Source: Prevotella sp.
GTDB taxonomy: Bacteria > Bacteroidota > Bacteroidia > Bacteroidales > Bacteroidaceae
Assembly: GCA_017471245.1 (NCBI GenBank)
Contig: JAFUVB010000047.1
Coordinates: forward strand, 1 to 64,000
DNA: 64,000 bases
Direction of reading: 5' to 3'
Below, piece after piece: positions 43,059 to 51,322 of this stretch. How positions within the stretch are numbered: the stretch's first letter is position 1; each line of letters starts with the position of its first letter. The notes below the pieces were generated by a model. It was not told where the DNA came from. It did not search any database and saw only the letters and a list, made by a program, of their open reading frames with translations. The translations under genes and the position numbers were made by a program.

Positions 43059-44504
43059 TTAGAAAATGAGCATTGACAGTGCATAGGCCACCAGCGTGGC
43101 AGTTACCACATGAATCAGGCCGGGCATCATGAACGAGTGGTTCAGCAGGTATTTACCGATGACGGTGGTGCCTGAACGGTCGAAGTTCACGGTGGCAATG
43201 TCTGATGGATAGTTGGGAATGAAGAAGTAGCCATACACAGAAGGAAGCACTCCGAGCAGCACCGGTCCCGGGATACCTAACGAATAGGCGAGCGGAAGCA
43301 TGGAAACCACCACCGCACCCTGGGAGTTGATCAGCACTGAAACGAGGAAGAACACAAAGGCTATCGACCAGTTATACTTGGCAACAATGTCGCTGAGCAT
43401 GGCCTGCATCTCGTTGGTGTAGTTAGAGAAATAGGTGTCAGCCAGCCACGCAATGCCGAAGATGGCGACCACTGCCACCATTCCCGACTGCCAGACAGCC
43501 CCATGCACGGCTTTCACCGGCGATGCATTGCAGAACAATATCATGATGGCTGCGGCTGAAATCATCACAATCTGGATCACCACATTCATCTTCAGCTGGA
43601 CGGTTGACGCCTCGGTGATGCCCGGGATGAGCACGTTTGCCTTTGCAAGAGCGGCGGCTGAAGCCACCGTTCCGTCGCTAAAGGTGAAGTCGGGCGCATC
43701 TTTCACGGCCTTGATGGTGGAGTAGGTGGGGAGAATATCCTGGAAAATGGCGAACAAAACGATGATGCAGAGTGCGCCGAGGAACACGTAAACGGCATTC
43801 TTTGCCGACTGCGGAATCTCTTTGTCGAGCGTTGTTGCATTCGAACCGTAGATGTATTCGCGCTGGATGGGATCCTTCAGCTTGGCCTGGAACTCAGGAT
43901 CCTTGTCGAGGTCCTTGCCGCGATGATAGGAGGCAGCAGCGGCAGCCATCAGTCCGCATACACATGCCGGGAACGAAATCATCAGCACTTGCGGGATGCT
44001 AACGTCGAATCCGTTGGCGTTGGAGATGGTCACGAAAGCAACCACGGCAGCTGCAATGGGCGAACACGTGATACCCACCTGCGAGGCAATGGATGCCACA
44101 CCGCACGGGCGCTCCGGTCGGATGCCCTGTTTCAGCGAGATGTCGCAGATGATCGGCATGAGCGTGTAAACCACATGGCCTGTTCCCACCAGCACCGTCA
44201 GGATAAACGTGCAGAAAGGAGCCAGGAATGTGATGCGGTCGGGATGCTTCCTGAGCATCTTCTCCGCAATCTGGATGAGCCAGTCCATACCCCCCGAAGC
44301 CTGCATGATGCCAGCACAGGTAACGGCGGCAATGATGATGTAGATAACATCGGTGGGTGGGGAACCGGGCTTCATGCCGAAGCCGAACACGAGTAGGGCG
44401 AGACCGATGCCGGAAATGGCGCCCAGCGCCAGTGATCCGTATCGAGAGCCTACATACAGAGCCAATAAAACAATCAGCAACTGTAGAATCATTGTGAAAC
44501 TCAT
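43059..44504 (-). CDS. Anaerobic C4-dicarboxylate transporter (Dcu family), first copy
   Basis: A 481-residue paralogue of the downstream gene, with the same membrane topology and the blocks GTGHVVYTLMPIICDISLKQ and GIRPERPCGVASIASQVGI. It starts MSFTMILQLLIVLLALYVGS. The pair would export succinate, the main fermentation product of Prevotella-like bacteria, against fumarate, malate or aspartate. It is the first gene of the unit. I could not find a clean TAnnTTTG box in the 100 bases upstream, so the promoter is left open. Confidence 0.93.
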   Translation of the reverse strand: MSFTMILQLLIVLLALYVGSRYGSLALGAISGIGLALLVFGFGMKPGSPPTDVIYIIIAAVTCAGIMQASGGMDWLIQIAEKMLRKHPDRITFLAPFCTFILTVLVGTGHVVYTLMPIICDISLKQGIRPERPCGVASIASQVGITCSPIAAAVVAFVTISNANGFDVSIPQVLMISFPACVCGLMAAAAASYHRGKDLDKDPEFQAKLKDPIQREYIYGSNATTLDKEIPQSAKNAVYVFLGALCIIVLFAIFQDILPTYSTIKAVKDAPDFTFSDGTVASAAALAKANVLIPGITEASTVQLKMNVVIQIVMISAAAIMILFCNASPVKAVHGAVWQSGMVAVVAIFGIAWLADTYFSNYTNEMQAMLSDIVAKYNWSIAFVFFLVSVLINSQGAVVVSMLPLAYSLGIPGPVLLGVLPSVYGYFFIPNYPSDIATVNFDRSGTTVIGKYLLNHSFMMPGLIHVVTATLVAYALSMLIF

Positions 44505-44920
44505 AGATGAAAGTGTTTAATAGATGTTATACGTTAGTTGTTATTTTAATTATTTCATGACATTCAGCATGTAATTCATGATGCTCTGCAATATATTCCA
44601 TGATATTCTGCAAATTTAATCAAAAAAGCCTTAAAACCAAAATAATTTCGATAAAAAATTGCCTGTTGGCGATTATTTTCATGCTGTGCGCGACCACATG
44701 CTTTCATTTTGCTCGCGCTCATCCCGCCTTTCCCAACCGTTTTTTAGCGCAGCTGAAAACCATGCAGCAATGTTTGAACATCAAAAACATTTGGTTTTAA
44801 AGATTGGAAGCATAGGTTTTTCTCAAGAGTGAATGCATATAGGGCTTATAAGGCTTATAGGGCATATAAGCCCTATGAGACTAATAGGATTAGAAAAAAC
44901 ATAGGTATTGGAGCCTCAAA

Positions 44921-45030
44921 GCATAGGTTTTGATGATTGAAAGCATAGGTTTTGATGATTGAAAGCATAGGTTTTGATGATTGAAAGCATAGGTTTTGAT
45001 GATTGAAAACATAGGTTTTGATGATTGAAA
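44921..45030 (+). repeat. 22-base tandem repeat, five copies (CATAGGTTTT type)
   Basis: Units GCATAGGTTTTGATGATTGA plus AA start at 44921, 44943, 44965, 44987 and 45009; the last begins ACATAGG. A broken sixth unit (GCCCATGTTTTGAG) follows. Units are joined without spacers, so this is not a CRISPR array. Confidence 0.95.
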
Positions 45031-45118
45031 GCCCATGTTTTGAGATGCTGGAGCAAGTGAAAGTGGCAGGAATCGATGCTTCATCACCATCTCCTACAGA
45101 GCATAAAAAACGGTTTTA

Positions 45119-45523
45119 TGCCGCACCTGAGCATAAAGTGCAGATATTCAGACGTTTAGAGGATTTTATCCCGCACCCGCTGCGTCACCTGCTGCGACAC
45201 CTGATGAGGTTTTTCCTGACCATTTTTCATGTGTTTGTGATGATTTCTGTCCTTTTGCTCCAATTTTCTATCCGATTTCACCAATTTTCTTTGTAATTGT
45301 GTCCGCAAACAATGCCTTCTGAAAGGTTAAAATTGTTGTCGTGGATTTTTACTTTCGCCTCGCAACCATCTGAATATCAAGTTGTTGTGTTGTTGAGTAT
45401 TCTTACTATTTCGCCGTTTTTCCACAAAATTACCCATCTGGTGACGCAGCAGGTGACGCAGTGGGTGCGGGATAAAACTCGCTAAACGTCTGAATATCTG
45501 TGAGTTATGTGCAGGTGTCGGAT
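45119..45523. repeat. Palindromic element, copy A
   Basis: Outer ends TGCCGCACCTGAGC (45119 on) and GCAGGTGTCGGATA (to 45523) are roughly complementary. Inner arms carry ATCCCGCACCCGCTGCG at about 45168 and its complement at about 45455-45475, with the 12-base CTGCGWCACCTG units. The arms are about 95 bases long but imperfect. The centre (about 45210-45435) has no repeat of the type seen in copy C. Confidence 0.8.
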
Positions 45524-45578
45524 AACTGAAATCATTATTTATGGGAGTGAAATTGAGTTGCCGAGGTGTCCATGTGGT

Positions 45579-45769
45579 GTAGTAACCACTCAGCAGCCCC
45601 AAATAGCCCCACTCTGCAAATCTTAAAAAAGAGTCGCCTACGGCGAGAAATCTTACAAATCTATTCAAAATCGTTCAAATCTCCTTTTCTTTTTTTTGTA
45701 AGATTTGGTCAGATTTGTATGATTTCTGCCCCTGAAGGGGCACTCTTCTTGAGGTTGCTGAGTGGCTAC
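45579..45769. repeat. 190-base imperfect palindrome (MITE-like)
   Basis: The ends pair as GTAGTAACCACTCAGCAGCC on the left and GGTTGCTGAGTGGCTAC on the right. Further in, AAGAGT, GAAATCTTACAAATCT and their near complements on the right also match. Each arm contains a small hairpin of its own: TCGCCTACGGCGA on the left, TGCCCCTGAAGGGGCA on the right. No coding region is present. It is unrelated in sequence to elements A-C. Confidence 0.7.
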
Positions 45770-45827
45770 GTGATGTGCTGGAATCGTTAATCTTCTGAAA
45801 ACATTTGCCGATTACGCCAATTTTTCT

Positions 45828-45835
45828 TATATTTG
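45828..45835 (+). promoter_or_regulatory. -7 promoter box of nadE
   Basis: TATATTTG followed by CACAA matches TAnnTTTG, about 110 bases upstream of the chosen nadE ATG, which leaves a leader of roughly 100 bases. Confidence 0.65.
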
Positions 45836-45945
45836 CACAATAATTACCACGATGCATCCTGCTTTCATGGGCTGTGGCGGCAGAAACCAAGCATCAGGCA
45901 GGGCAAAGGGTAAGACAGAAATCATTAAAGAGAAAACAAAGGTTT

Positions 45946-47883
45946 ATGCAAAACGGATTTATAAAAGTGGCTGCTGCCATCCCGGCGGTGAAGGTTGCCG
46001 ACTGTGCTTACAACGTGGAGAAGATGAAAGACATGATTGCCCAGGCCGAAAGCCAGGGCGTGGAAATCATCGTTTTCCCCGAACTGGGAATCACCGGCTA
46101 TACCTGTCAGGACCTGTTTCGCCAGCAGTCGCTGCTCGAACATGCCGAGAGGGGAGTGATGGAACTGATGGATTTCACGCGCAAGATGGATGTCATCGTC
46201 ATCGCGGGCTTGCCCGTGGTGGTGGGCGACCTGCTTCTCAACTGTGCCGCAGTGATACAGAAAGGCGGCATCCTCGCCCTCATTCCCAAGACATACCTGC
46301 CCAACTACAGCGAGTTCTATGAGAAACGCTGGTTTGCTTCCTCACAGGATCTGGAACCGACAGAGATCCGCTTTGCAGGAAACCGCACGACGGTGACACC
46401 CGAACCGACGCTCTTTCAGACCGCCGACGGCGTGAAGTTCGGCGTGGAGATATGCGAAGACGTGTGGGCGCCTGCCCCGCCGAGCAACCGTCTGGCACTT
46501 GCCGGAGCCGACCTCATATTCAATCTCTCGGCAAGCGACGAGCTGATAGGCAAGCACAGCTATCTGCTGAGTCTGCTGGCACAGCAGAGCGCGCGCACCA
46601 TAACAGGCTATATCTACAGCGGCTGCGGCTTTGGCGAGAGCACGCAGGATGTGGTGTATGGCGGCAACGCATTGATCTTTGAGAACGGAAGGCTGTTGGA
46701 GGAGGCAGAACGGTTCTCGCTCGAACCGCAGATGACGGTTTCGCAAATCGATGTGGACAAACTGCGCACCGAGCGCCGCACAAACAGCACCTATGTGAAT
46801 GCGCAACGCGGCAATCAGGCACGCGTGATCGACTGCCATACCATAGCTCGCCGCGAGTTCGAACTGATACGCGACGTTGATCCGCATCCGTTTATACCAA
46901 AGTCGGATGACATGAAACGCAGCTGCGACGAGATATTCAACATCCAAGTGTGCGGACTTGCCAAGCGAATCGTACACACCAACAGCAAAAAGGTGATCCT
47001 CGGCATCAGCGGAGGTCTCGACAGCACGCTGGCGCTCTTGGTTTGCGTGAAGACATTCGACAAGCTCGGCCTGCCGAGAGAAGGCATCATCGGAGTGACC
47101 ATGCCCGGTTTCGGCACCACCGACCGCACCTATCGCAATGCCGTTTCGCTGATGAAGAACCTCGGCATCACGATGAAGGAAATCAACATCGCCAAATCGG
47201 TGATGCAACACTTCGAAGACATCGGTCACGATGTGTCGGTTCACGACGTGACATACGAGAACTCGCAGGCACGCGAGCGCACGCAGATACTGATGGATCT
47301 TACCAACGAGCTGGGCGGACTGGTGGTCGGAACGGGCGACCTGAGCGAACTGGCGCTCGGATGGGCTACCTATAACGGCGACCACATGTCGATGTACGGC
47401 GTGAATGCCAGCGTTCCCAAAACGCTGATTCAATACTTGGTGCGCCACGTTGCCGATGAATTCGGCAAGAGCGAGGGCAGCGACGCAGGCACAAAATCCA
47501 TCTTGCTCGATATCCTCGACACGCCCATCTCGCCGGAACTGATACCTGCCGACGAGCAGGGAAACATCAAGCAGAAGACAGAAGACCTGGTGGGTCCCTA
47601 CGAACTGCACGATTTCTTCCTCTATTATTTCCTGCGTTTCGGCTTCTTTCCGCGCAAGATCTACCTCCTGGCATGCAAAGCGTTTGTCGGTGCATATGAA
47701 AAAGAGGTGATCAAAAAGTGGCTCACCACATTCACGCGGCGCTTTTTCTCGCAGCAGTTCAAACGGTCGTGCCTGCCCGATGGTCCCAAAGTGGGCAGCG
47801 TGAGCCTGAGTCCGCGCGGCGATTGGCGCATGCCGTCGGATGCAAGCAGTGCCTTGTGGTTGCAGGAGTGCGAACAGTTGTAG
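45946..47883 (+). CDS. nadE: Glutamine-dependent NAD(+) synthase
   Basis: The last step of NAD synthesis: amidation of nicotinic acid adenine dinucleotide using ATP and ammonia from glutamine. The 645 residues have an amino-terminal nitrilase-type glutaminase with the catalytic Glu in FPELGITGYTCQDLF, Lys in IPKTYLPNYSEFYEK and Cys in GVEICEDVWAP. The synthetase follows from about residue 310, with the PP-loop ISGGLDSTLALLV and VGTGDLSELALGW. The frame is open from 45874, but MQNGFIKVAAAIPAVKVADC at 45946 is the family start. The long leader (about 100 bases) may be regulatory, though I recognise no riboswitch. Confidence 0.95.
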   Translation: MQNGFIKVAAAIPAVKVADCAYNVEKMKDMIAQAESQGVEIIVFPELGITGYTCQDLFRQQSLLEHAERGVMELMDFTRKMDVIVIAGLPVVVGDLLLNCAAVIQKGGILALIPKTYLPNYSEFYEKRWFASSQDLEPTEIRFAGNRTTVTPEPTLFQTADGVKFGVEICEDVWAPAPPSNRLALAGADLIFNLSASDELIGKHSYLLSLLAQQSARTITGYIYSGCGFGESTQDVVYGGNALIFENGRLLEEAERFSLEPQMTVSQIDVDKLRTERRTNSTYVNAQRGNQARVIDCHTIARREFELIRDVDPHPFIPKSDDMKRSCDEIFNIQVCGLAKRIVHTNSKKVILGISGGLDSTLALLVCVKTFDKLGLPREGIIGVTMPGFGTTDRTYRNAVSLMKNLGITMKEINIAKSVMQHFEDIGHDVSVHDVTYENSQARERTQILMDLTNELGGLVVGTGDLSELALGWATYNGDHMSMYGVNASVPKTLIQYLVRHVADEFGKSEGSDAGTKSILLDILDTPISPELIPADEQGNIKQKTEDLVGPYELHDFFLYYFLRFGFFPRKIYLLACKAFVGAYEKEVIKKWLTTFTRRFFSQQFKRSCLPDGPKVGSVSLSPRGDWRMPSDASSALWLQECEQL

Positions 47884-47952
47884 CCGGTTTGGGAGGTGAG
47901 CGTGCGAAACAGAACGAGGCAATAATATGCGCAAAAACGCGTTATTCAATTA

Positions 47953-49413
47953 ATGAAAGCATTCTGTAGGTCGATATTCTTGACGGTTGTGCTGGTGCTG
48001 GCAGCCTGTTCCGACGGTGATTCGTTCAGTGATTCGCCGTCGCGGTTGCTGTCGTTTTCTGTCGATTCGGTCAAGATGGATACCGTTTTCTCGCGTGTTC
48101 CCACTCCCACGAAGTCGTTTTGGGTGTACAATCGCTCAGGCAGCGGCATCAGATGCAGCAAGATCAGTCTCGCCAATGGTAATCAGACGGGCTATCGCGT
48201 GAATGTGGATGGCATCTATCTGAGTGCTTCCGCAGGCTTCCAAGCCCAGAATGTTGAAATCCGCGACAAAGACAGCATCCGCGTTTTCGTGGAACTCACG
48301 GCACCCGAAAATGGCATCTCATCACCCCAGGAGCATGAAGACGATCTGGTTTTTACGCTGGAGAGCGGCGTGGAACAGCGCGTCTGCCTGCATGCCTACA
48401 CATGGGATGCTGAGATGATCGACAATATGGTGGTGAGCAGCGATTGCGAATTGAGCGGAGAAACGCCGACCATCATCTACGGAGGAATCACGATTGACGA
48501 GGGTGCCACGCTGACCATCAGCGGCGGAAAGACCCTCTATTTCCACCATGGCAGCGGTATCGATGTGCATGGCAGGCTTGTCATCGAGGGAACAGCTGAG
48601 AAGAACGTGGTGTTGCGGGGCGACCGCACCGACAATATGTTCGATTACCTGCCCTACGACCTTGTGAGCGGGCAGTGGAGCGGTATCGTTTTTCATGAGA
48701 ATTCTTACGACAACATCATTAGTTACGCAGATATCCACAGCACATACAATGGGATTGTGTGCGACTCTGCCGATGTCTCGAAAACCAAACTGAGGTTGGA
48801 GAACAGCACGATTCATAATTGTCAGGGCGCAGGTCTGCAGGCGCGCAGCTGCAAACTGCACGTTGTCAACTCGCAAATCACCAACACGCTGGGCAGTTGC
48901 CTCGATGTGAGCGGGGGAGATGTCGTGATTCAGCATGCAACCCTGGCGCAGTTCTATCCGTTTGACTCTGAAAGAGGCGCCGCCCTTGCCTTCTCCAACG
49001 GAAAAGAATTGCCCCTGAAGCTGCGCTGCTACAACTCGCTGATCACCGGATATGCCGAAGATGTGGTGATGGGAACGCAGGCAGACGATGATGCCGACTT
49101 CGATTATATGTTCGTATCATCCATCATCCGCATGCCCGAAGTATTCTTGCCGGAAGAGAAGACCGAAGGGAGAAAAGACGTGGCAGACACGCTGCATTTC
49201 CAAAAGGTGGTGTTCGAGGATCCTGCAGATACCCTTTCCCTGGGTGAGAAGCATTTCGTGAAGGTTGATATCAACACGCAACACTATGATTTTCAGCTGA
49301 GCAATGCTTCAGCGGCGATAGATTTCGGCTCTCCAGAGTATGCACTGCCAGCCGACCGTAAGGGCAGAAAGCGTGACGACAAGCCCGATGCCGGATGCTT
49401 CGAGCGGCAATAA
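47953..49413 (+). CDS. Lipoprotein with right-handed beta-helix repeats
   Basis: A 486-residue envelope lipoprotein. Its signal MKAFCRSIFLTVVLVLAACS has the lipobox L-A-A-C at residues 16-19. An amino-terminal beta-rich part (about 30-150) is followed by parallel beta-helix turns at about 165-360, seen in GGITIDEGATLTISGGKTLY, SGIDVHGRLVIEGTAEKNV and RLENSTIHNCQGAGLQARSC. The end, DKPDAGCFERQ, is the common finish of Bacteroidetes right-handed beta-helix proteins. It may bind or cut a polysaccharide, but no catalytic residues can be named. It lies 69 bases after nadE and before a 22-base tandem array. Confidence 0.85.
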   Translation: MKAFCRSIFLTVVLVLAACSDGDSFSDSPSRLLSFSVDSVKMDTVFSRVPTPTKSFWVYNRSGSGIRCSKISLANGNQTGYRVNVDGIYLSASAGFQAQNVEIRDKDSIRVFVELTAPENGISSPQEHEDDLVFTLESGVEQRVCLHAYTWDAEMIDNMVVSSDCELSGETPTIIYGGITIDEGATLTISGGKTLYFHHGSGIDVHGRLVIEGTAEKNVVLRGDRTDNMFDYLPYDLVSGQWSGIVFHENSYDNIISYADIHSTYNGIVCDSADVSKTKLRLENSTIHNCQGAGLQARSCKLHVVNSQITNTLGSCLDVSGGDVVIQHATLAQFYPFDSERGAALAFSNGKELPLKLRCYNSLITGYAEDVVMGTQADDDADFDYMFVSSIIRMPEVFLPEEKTEGRKDVADTLHFQKVVFEDPADTLSLGEKHFVKVDINTQHYDFQLSNASAAIDFGSPEYALPADRKGRKRDDKPDAGCFERQ

Positions 49414-49427
49414 GGATGGCATTTAAG

Positions 49428-49515
49428 GAATAAAAAGCTTTATATACAAGAACAAAAAGCTTCATATACAAGAATAAAAAGCTTCAAGAGAAAGAACAAT
49501 TAACTTCATATACGT
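49428..49515 (+). repeat. 22-base tandem repeat, four diverged copies
   Basis: Units start at 49428, 49450, 49472 and 49494 on the pattern GAAYAAAAAGCTTYATATAC plus AA. It fills almost all of the space between the beta-helix lipoprotein gene and cdd and ends three bases before the cdd ATG, so it forms the cdd leader. Confidence 0.9.
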
Positions 49516-49518
49516 AAG

Positions 49519-49998
49519 ATGAAAGATATAGTTTTACAATCAAACATCAAGCTCTGTCAGTTGGATGAGTTGGATGAACAGGGCAGAAGGCTCGTTGAAA
49601 TGGCAAAGAAAGCCACTGAAAACAGTTATTCGCCATATTCCAATTTCGCAGTCGGGGCAGCCTTGCGATTAGCCGACGGCCGCGAGATGATAGGTGCCAA
49701 TCAGGAGAACGCCGCGTTTCCCGTGGGATTGTGTGCAGAAAGGGCAGCCATCTATGCAGCTCAGTCGCAGCATCCCGACCAGCCAATCGTTGCCATAGCC
49801 ATAGCAGCGCGCAACAGCAAGGGGCTTATGGCGGAGCCGATCAGCCCATGCGGGTCGTGCCGTCAGGTGATGATCGAGATGGAGCAGCGCTATTCGTGCA
49901 GCATAAAGATCTATCTGTATGGCACCGAAGGCACTTACGTGATCGACAGCATCCGCGACCTGATGCCTTTATCGTTTGTTGATGAATCGATGAAATAG
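49519..49998 (+). CDS. cdd: Cytidine deaminase
   Basis: A zinc enzyme of pyrimidine salvage that deaminates cytidine and deoxycytidine. The 159 residues show the pattern of the family: NSYSPYSNFAVGAALRLADG, then ENAAFPVGLCAERAAIYAA with the first zinc Cys and catalytic Glu, and SPCGSCRQVMIEME with the other two Cys ligands. The length is slightly above that of the small homotetrameric type (about 130) because of an amino-terminal extension. No promoter box is visible; the upstream 22-base array occupies the leader. The RluA gene starts 27 bases after the stop. Confidence 0.94.
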   Translation: MKDIVLQSNIKLCQLDELDEQGRRLVEMAKKATENSYSPYSNFAVGAALRLADGREMIGANQENAAFPVGLCAERAAIYAAQSQHPDQPIVAIAIAARNSKGLMAEPISPCGSCRQVMIEMEQRYSCSIKIYLYGTEGTYVIDSIRDLMPLSFVDESMK

Positions 49999-50025
49999 TT
50001 TTTTTGAGTATTATAAACATTTGTT

Positions 50026-50916
50026 ATGATGAATCCGATGGGCGACTATGCACGTTTCACAGTGGAACGTGAGCAGCCCTTGTTAGAGTTTTTGTTGGAA
50101 AACGTGGATGGCATGAGCCGCACGAGAATAAAGGCTGTGCTGAAAGGTCATGGCGTGATGGTCGACGGAATGTGCGTAACCCAGTTCGACATGATGCTCC
50201 AGCCAAAGATGAAGGTGATGGTGAGCAAGACGAAACGCAACATGGAGGTGCTGCAAAGCCGATTCTTGAAAATCGTATATGAAGATCAGTGGCTTGTGGT
50301 TATCGAGAAGAATGTGGGCATACTATCCATGGCTGCCGGGCATTCTTCGTTGAACGTGAAGACGATATTAGACAAATATTTCCAAAATACAAAGCAAAAG
50401 TGCACGGCTCATGTGGTTCACCGCCTCGACCGCGACACAAGCGGGTTGATGATCTATGCCAAAGACATGAAGACCGAGCAGAAACTGGAACAAGAATGGC
50501 ACGATATCGTATACGACCGCCGTTATGTGGCGGTGGTGAGCGGATGTGTTGAGCAGGAAGGAGGCACCATTTCCAGTTGGCTGAAGGACAATAAGTCGTA
50601 TTTCACCTATTCTTCGCCTGTCGATAACGGAGGAAAATATGCCGTCACTCATTTCCACACGCTTCGCCGTTCCAAGGATTATTCGCTGGTGGAGTTTGTG
50701 TTGGAGACCGGCAGGAAGAATCAGATACGCGTGCATACGGCCGATATCGGCTGTCCTGTATGTGGCGATACGAAGTATGGAAACGGTGATGATCCCATCG
50801 GCCGCCTATGTCTCCATGCCTACGTGTTGTGCTTTGAGCATCCGGTAACTCATGAGCAGATGGAATTCAGTACGCCTATTCCGTCGGCATTTCTCAATAT
50901 TGTGAACAAAGATTAA
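50026..50916 (+). CDS. RluA family pseudouridine synthase
   Basis: A 296-residue enzyme that converts particular uridines of rRNA or tRNA to pseudouridine. An S4-like RNA-binding region covers about residues 15-75 (VDGMSRTRIKAVLKGHGVMV). The catalytic domain has the active-site block HVVHRLDRDTSGLMIYAK, with the catalytic Asp near residue 140, then GRKNQIRVHTADIGCPVCGD and the closing RLCLHAYVLCF. The target position cannot be told (RluA, RluC or RluD type). It is followed by a repeat-rich gap with a strong hairpin. Confidence 0.93.
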   Translation: MMNPMGDYARFTVEREQPLLEFLLENVDGMSRTRIKAVLKGHGVMVDGMCVTQFDMMLQPKMKVMVSKTKRNMEVLQSRFLKIVYEDQWLVVIEKNVGILSMAAGHSSLNVKTILDKYFQNTKQKCTAHVVHRLDRDTSGLMIYAKDMKTEQKLEQEWHDIVYDRRYVAVVSGCVEQEGGTISSWLKDNKSYFTYSSPVDNGGKYAVTHFHTLRRSKDYSLVEFVLETGRKNQIRVHTADIGCPVCGDTKYGNGDDPIGRLCLHAYVLCFEHPVTHEQMEFSTPIPSAFLNIVNKD

Positions 50917-50950
50917 TAATATAAGTAGATGAACACCATATATCTTGTAT

Positions 50951-51055
50951 CAAAACAACGGAGTTTTATCTTATACCAAAACAACGGATTTCACGGATTT
51001 CACGGATGTTTCCTGAGTAGCGTTAATCCGTAAAATCCGTAGAATCCGTTGTTCT
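50951..51055. repeat. 62-base dispersed repeat, second copy, and a 30-base hairpin
   Basis: Bases 50951-51012 are the inverted copy of 26591-26652. Within it, ACAACGGATTTCACGGATTT (from about 50981) is complementary to AATCCGTAAAATCCGTAGAA and the following TCCGTTGTT (51024-51053), giving a long stem with a loop of about 18 bases. The hairpin could end transcription after the RluA gene, but only a short T run is present. Confidence 0.75.
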
Positions 51056-51100
51056 GAATATAGCATAGTTGTATAAACTAAAAATGAATAGTTTCTTAAA

Positions 51101-51253
51101 ATGGAAAATTACTATTATTATATACTGGCAATCATCGTTTTGGTTGTTGTGTTTCTTGCCATCAAAAAAGTGGCGAGCTGCCTGATTAAAAGCATTGTCA
51201 TGCTTGTCATCATAGCATTGCTCGCCTATGTGTGGTATTATTACTTCAGATGA
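51101..51253 (+). CDS. Small membrane protein of 50 residues
   Basis: A short frame from an ATG at 51101 to a TGA at 51251-51253. It begins MENYYYYILAIIVLVVVFLA, and the second half is equally hydrophobic (CLIKSIVMLVIIALLAYVWY, then YYF and R), with IKKVAS between the halves. Two membrane helices joined by a short basic loop would give a hairpin membrane protein. Codon use and the clean helix pattern suggest a real gene, although no promoter or partner is visible and I do not recognise a family. Confidence 0.6.
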   Translation: MENYYYYILAIIVLVVVFLAIKKVASCLIKSIVMLVIIALLAYVWYYYFR

Positions 51254-51322
51254 TTCGGCGAATCATGGCGCTGTGTCGTTTGTATTGCTACAGCTGATAC
51301 GGCGAAACATGGCGCGGTGTCA
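51249..51322. repeat. Two 30-base direct repeats, 44 bases apart
   Basis: GATTCGGCGAATCATGGCGC and GATACGGCGAAACATGGCGC (core starts at 51253 and 51297) are followed in both by TGTC or GTGTC. The first overlaps the stop of the small membrane protein gene, the second reaches the stop of the DUF4923 gene. Confidence 0.75.

Larger units (their letters stand above)
44805..45540 (+). repeat. Long dispersed non-coding repeat, copy A
   Basis: This whole stretch is matched, in opposite orientation, by about 61800-62490. Shared blocks, in order, include AGGGCTTATAAGGC-like sequence, CTAATAGGAT, GGAGCCTCAAAGCATAGG, the blocks GGAATCGATG and ACCATCTCCTACAGAGCATA, and then palindromic element A. The copies differ in the number of 22-base units and by scattered changes. 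Confidence 0.85.
44505..45945. other. Gene-free stretch of about 1.4 kb rich in repeats
   Basis: Between the dcu pair and nadE, which are divergent. In order: about 300 AT-rich bases with nothing supported, CATAGG-type repeats (44811-45044), palindromic element A (45119-45523), a second palindrome (45579-45769), the nadE promoter (45828-45835) and an unexplained 110-base leader. Several small frames here cross the repeats and are not accepted as genes. Confidence 0.8.

Noticed and set aside
44600..44800. 66-codon frame upstream of the repeats
   Set aside because: Low-complexity AT-rich codons at the start, no ribosome-binding site, no conserved pattern; not supported as a gene.
44921..45044. 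Possible CRISPR array
   Set aside because: The 22-base units are joined directly, without spacers, and no cas genes are near.
45018..45668. Several frames of 62-113 codons across palindromic element A
   Set aside because: They exist only because the CTGCGTCACCTG units are open in several frames (for example RHLLRH or VTQQVTQ); the same peptides appear in both strands of each copy.
45836..45945. Riboswitch in the nadE leader
   Set aside because: The ~100-base leader is longer than usual here, but I cannot match it to a known NAD-related or other riboswitch core.
46342..47949. 535-codon frame opposite nadE
   Set aside because: nadE has a complete set of catalytic motifs on the plus strand; the opposite frame is a shadow favoured by the codon use.
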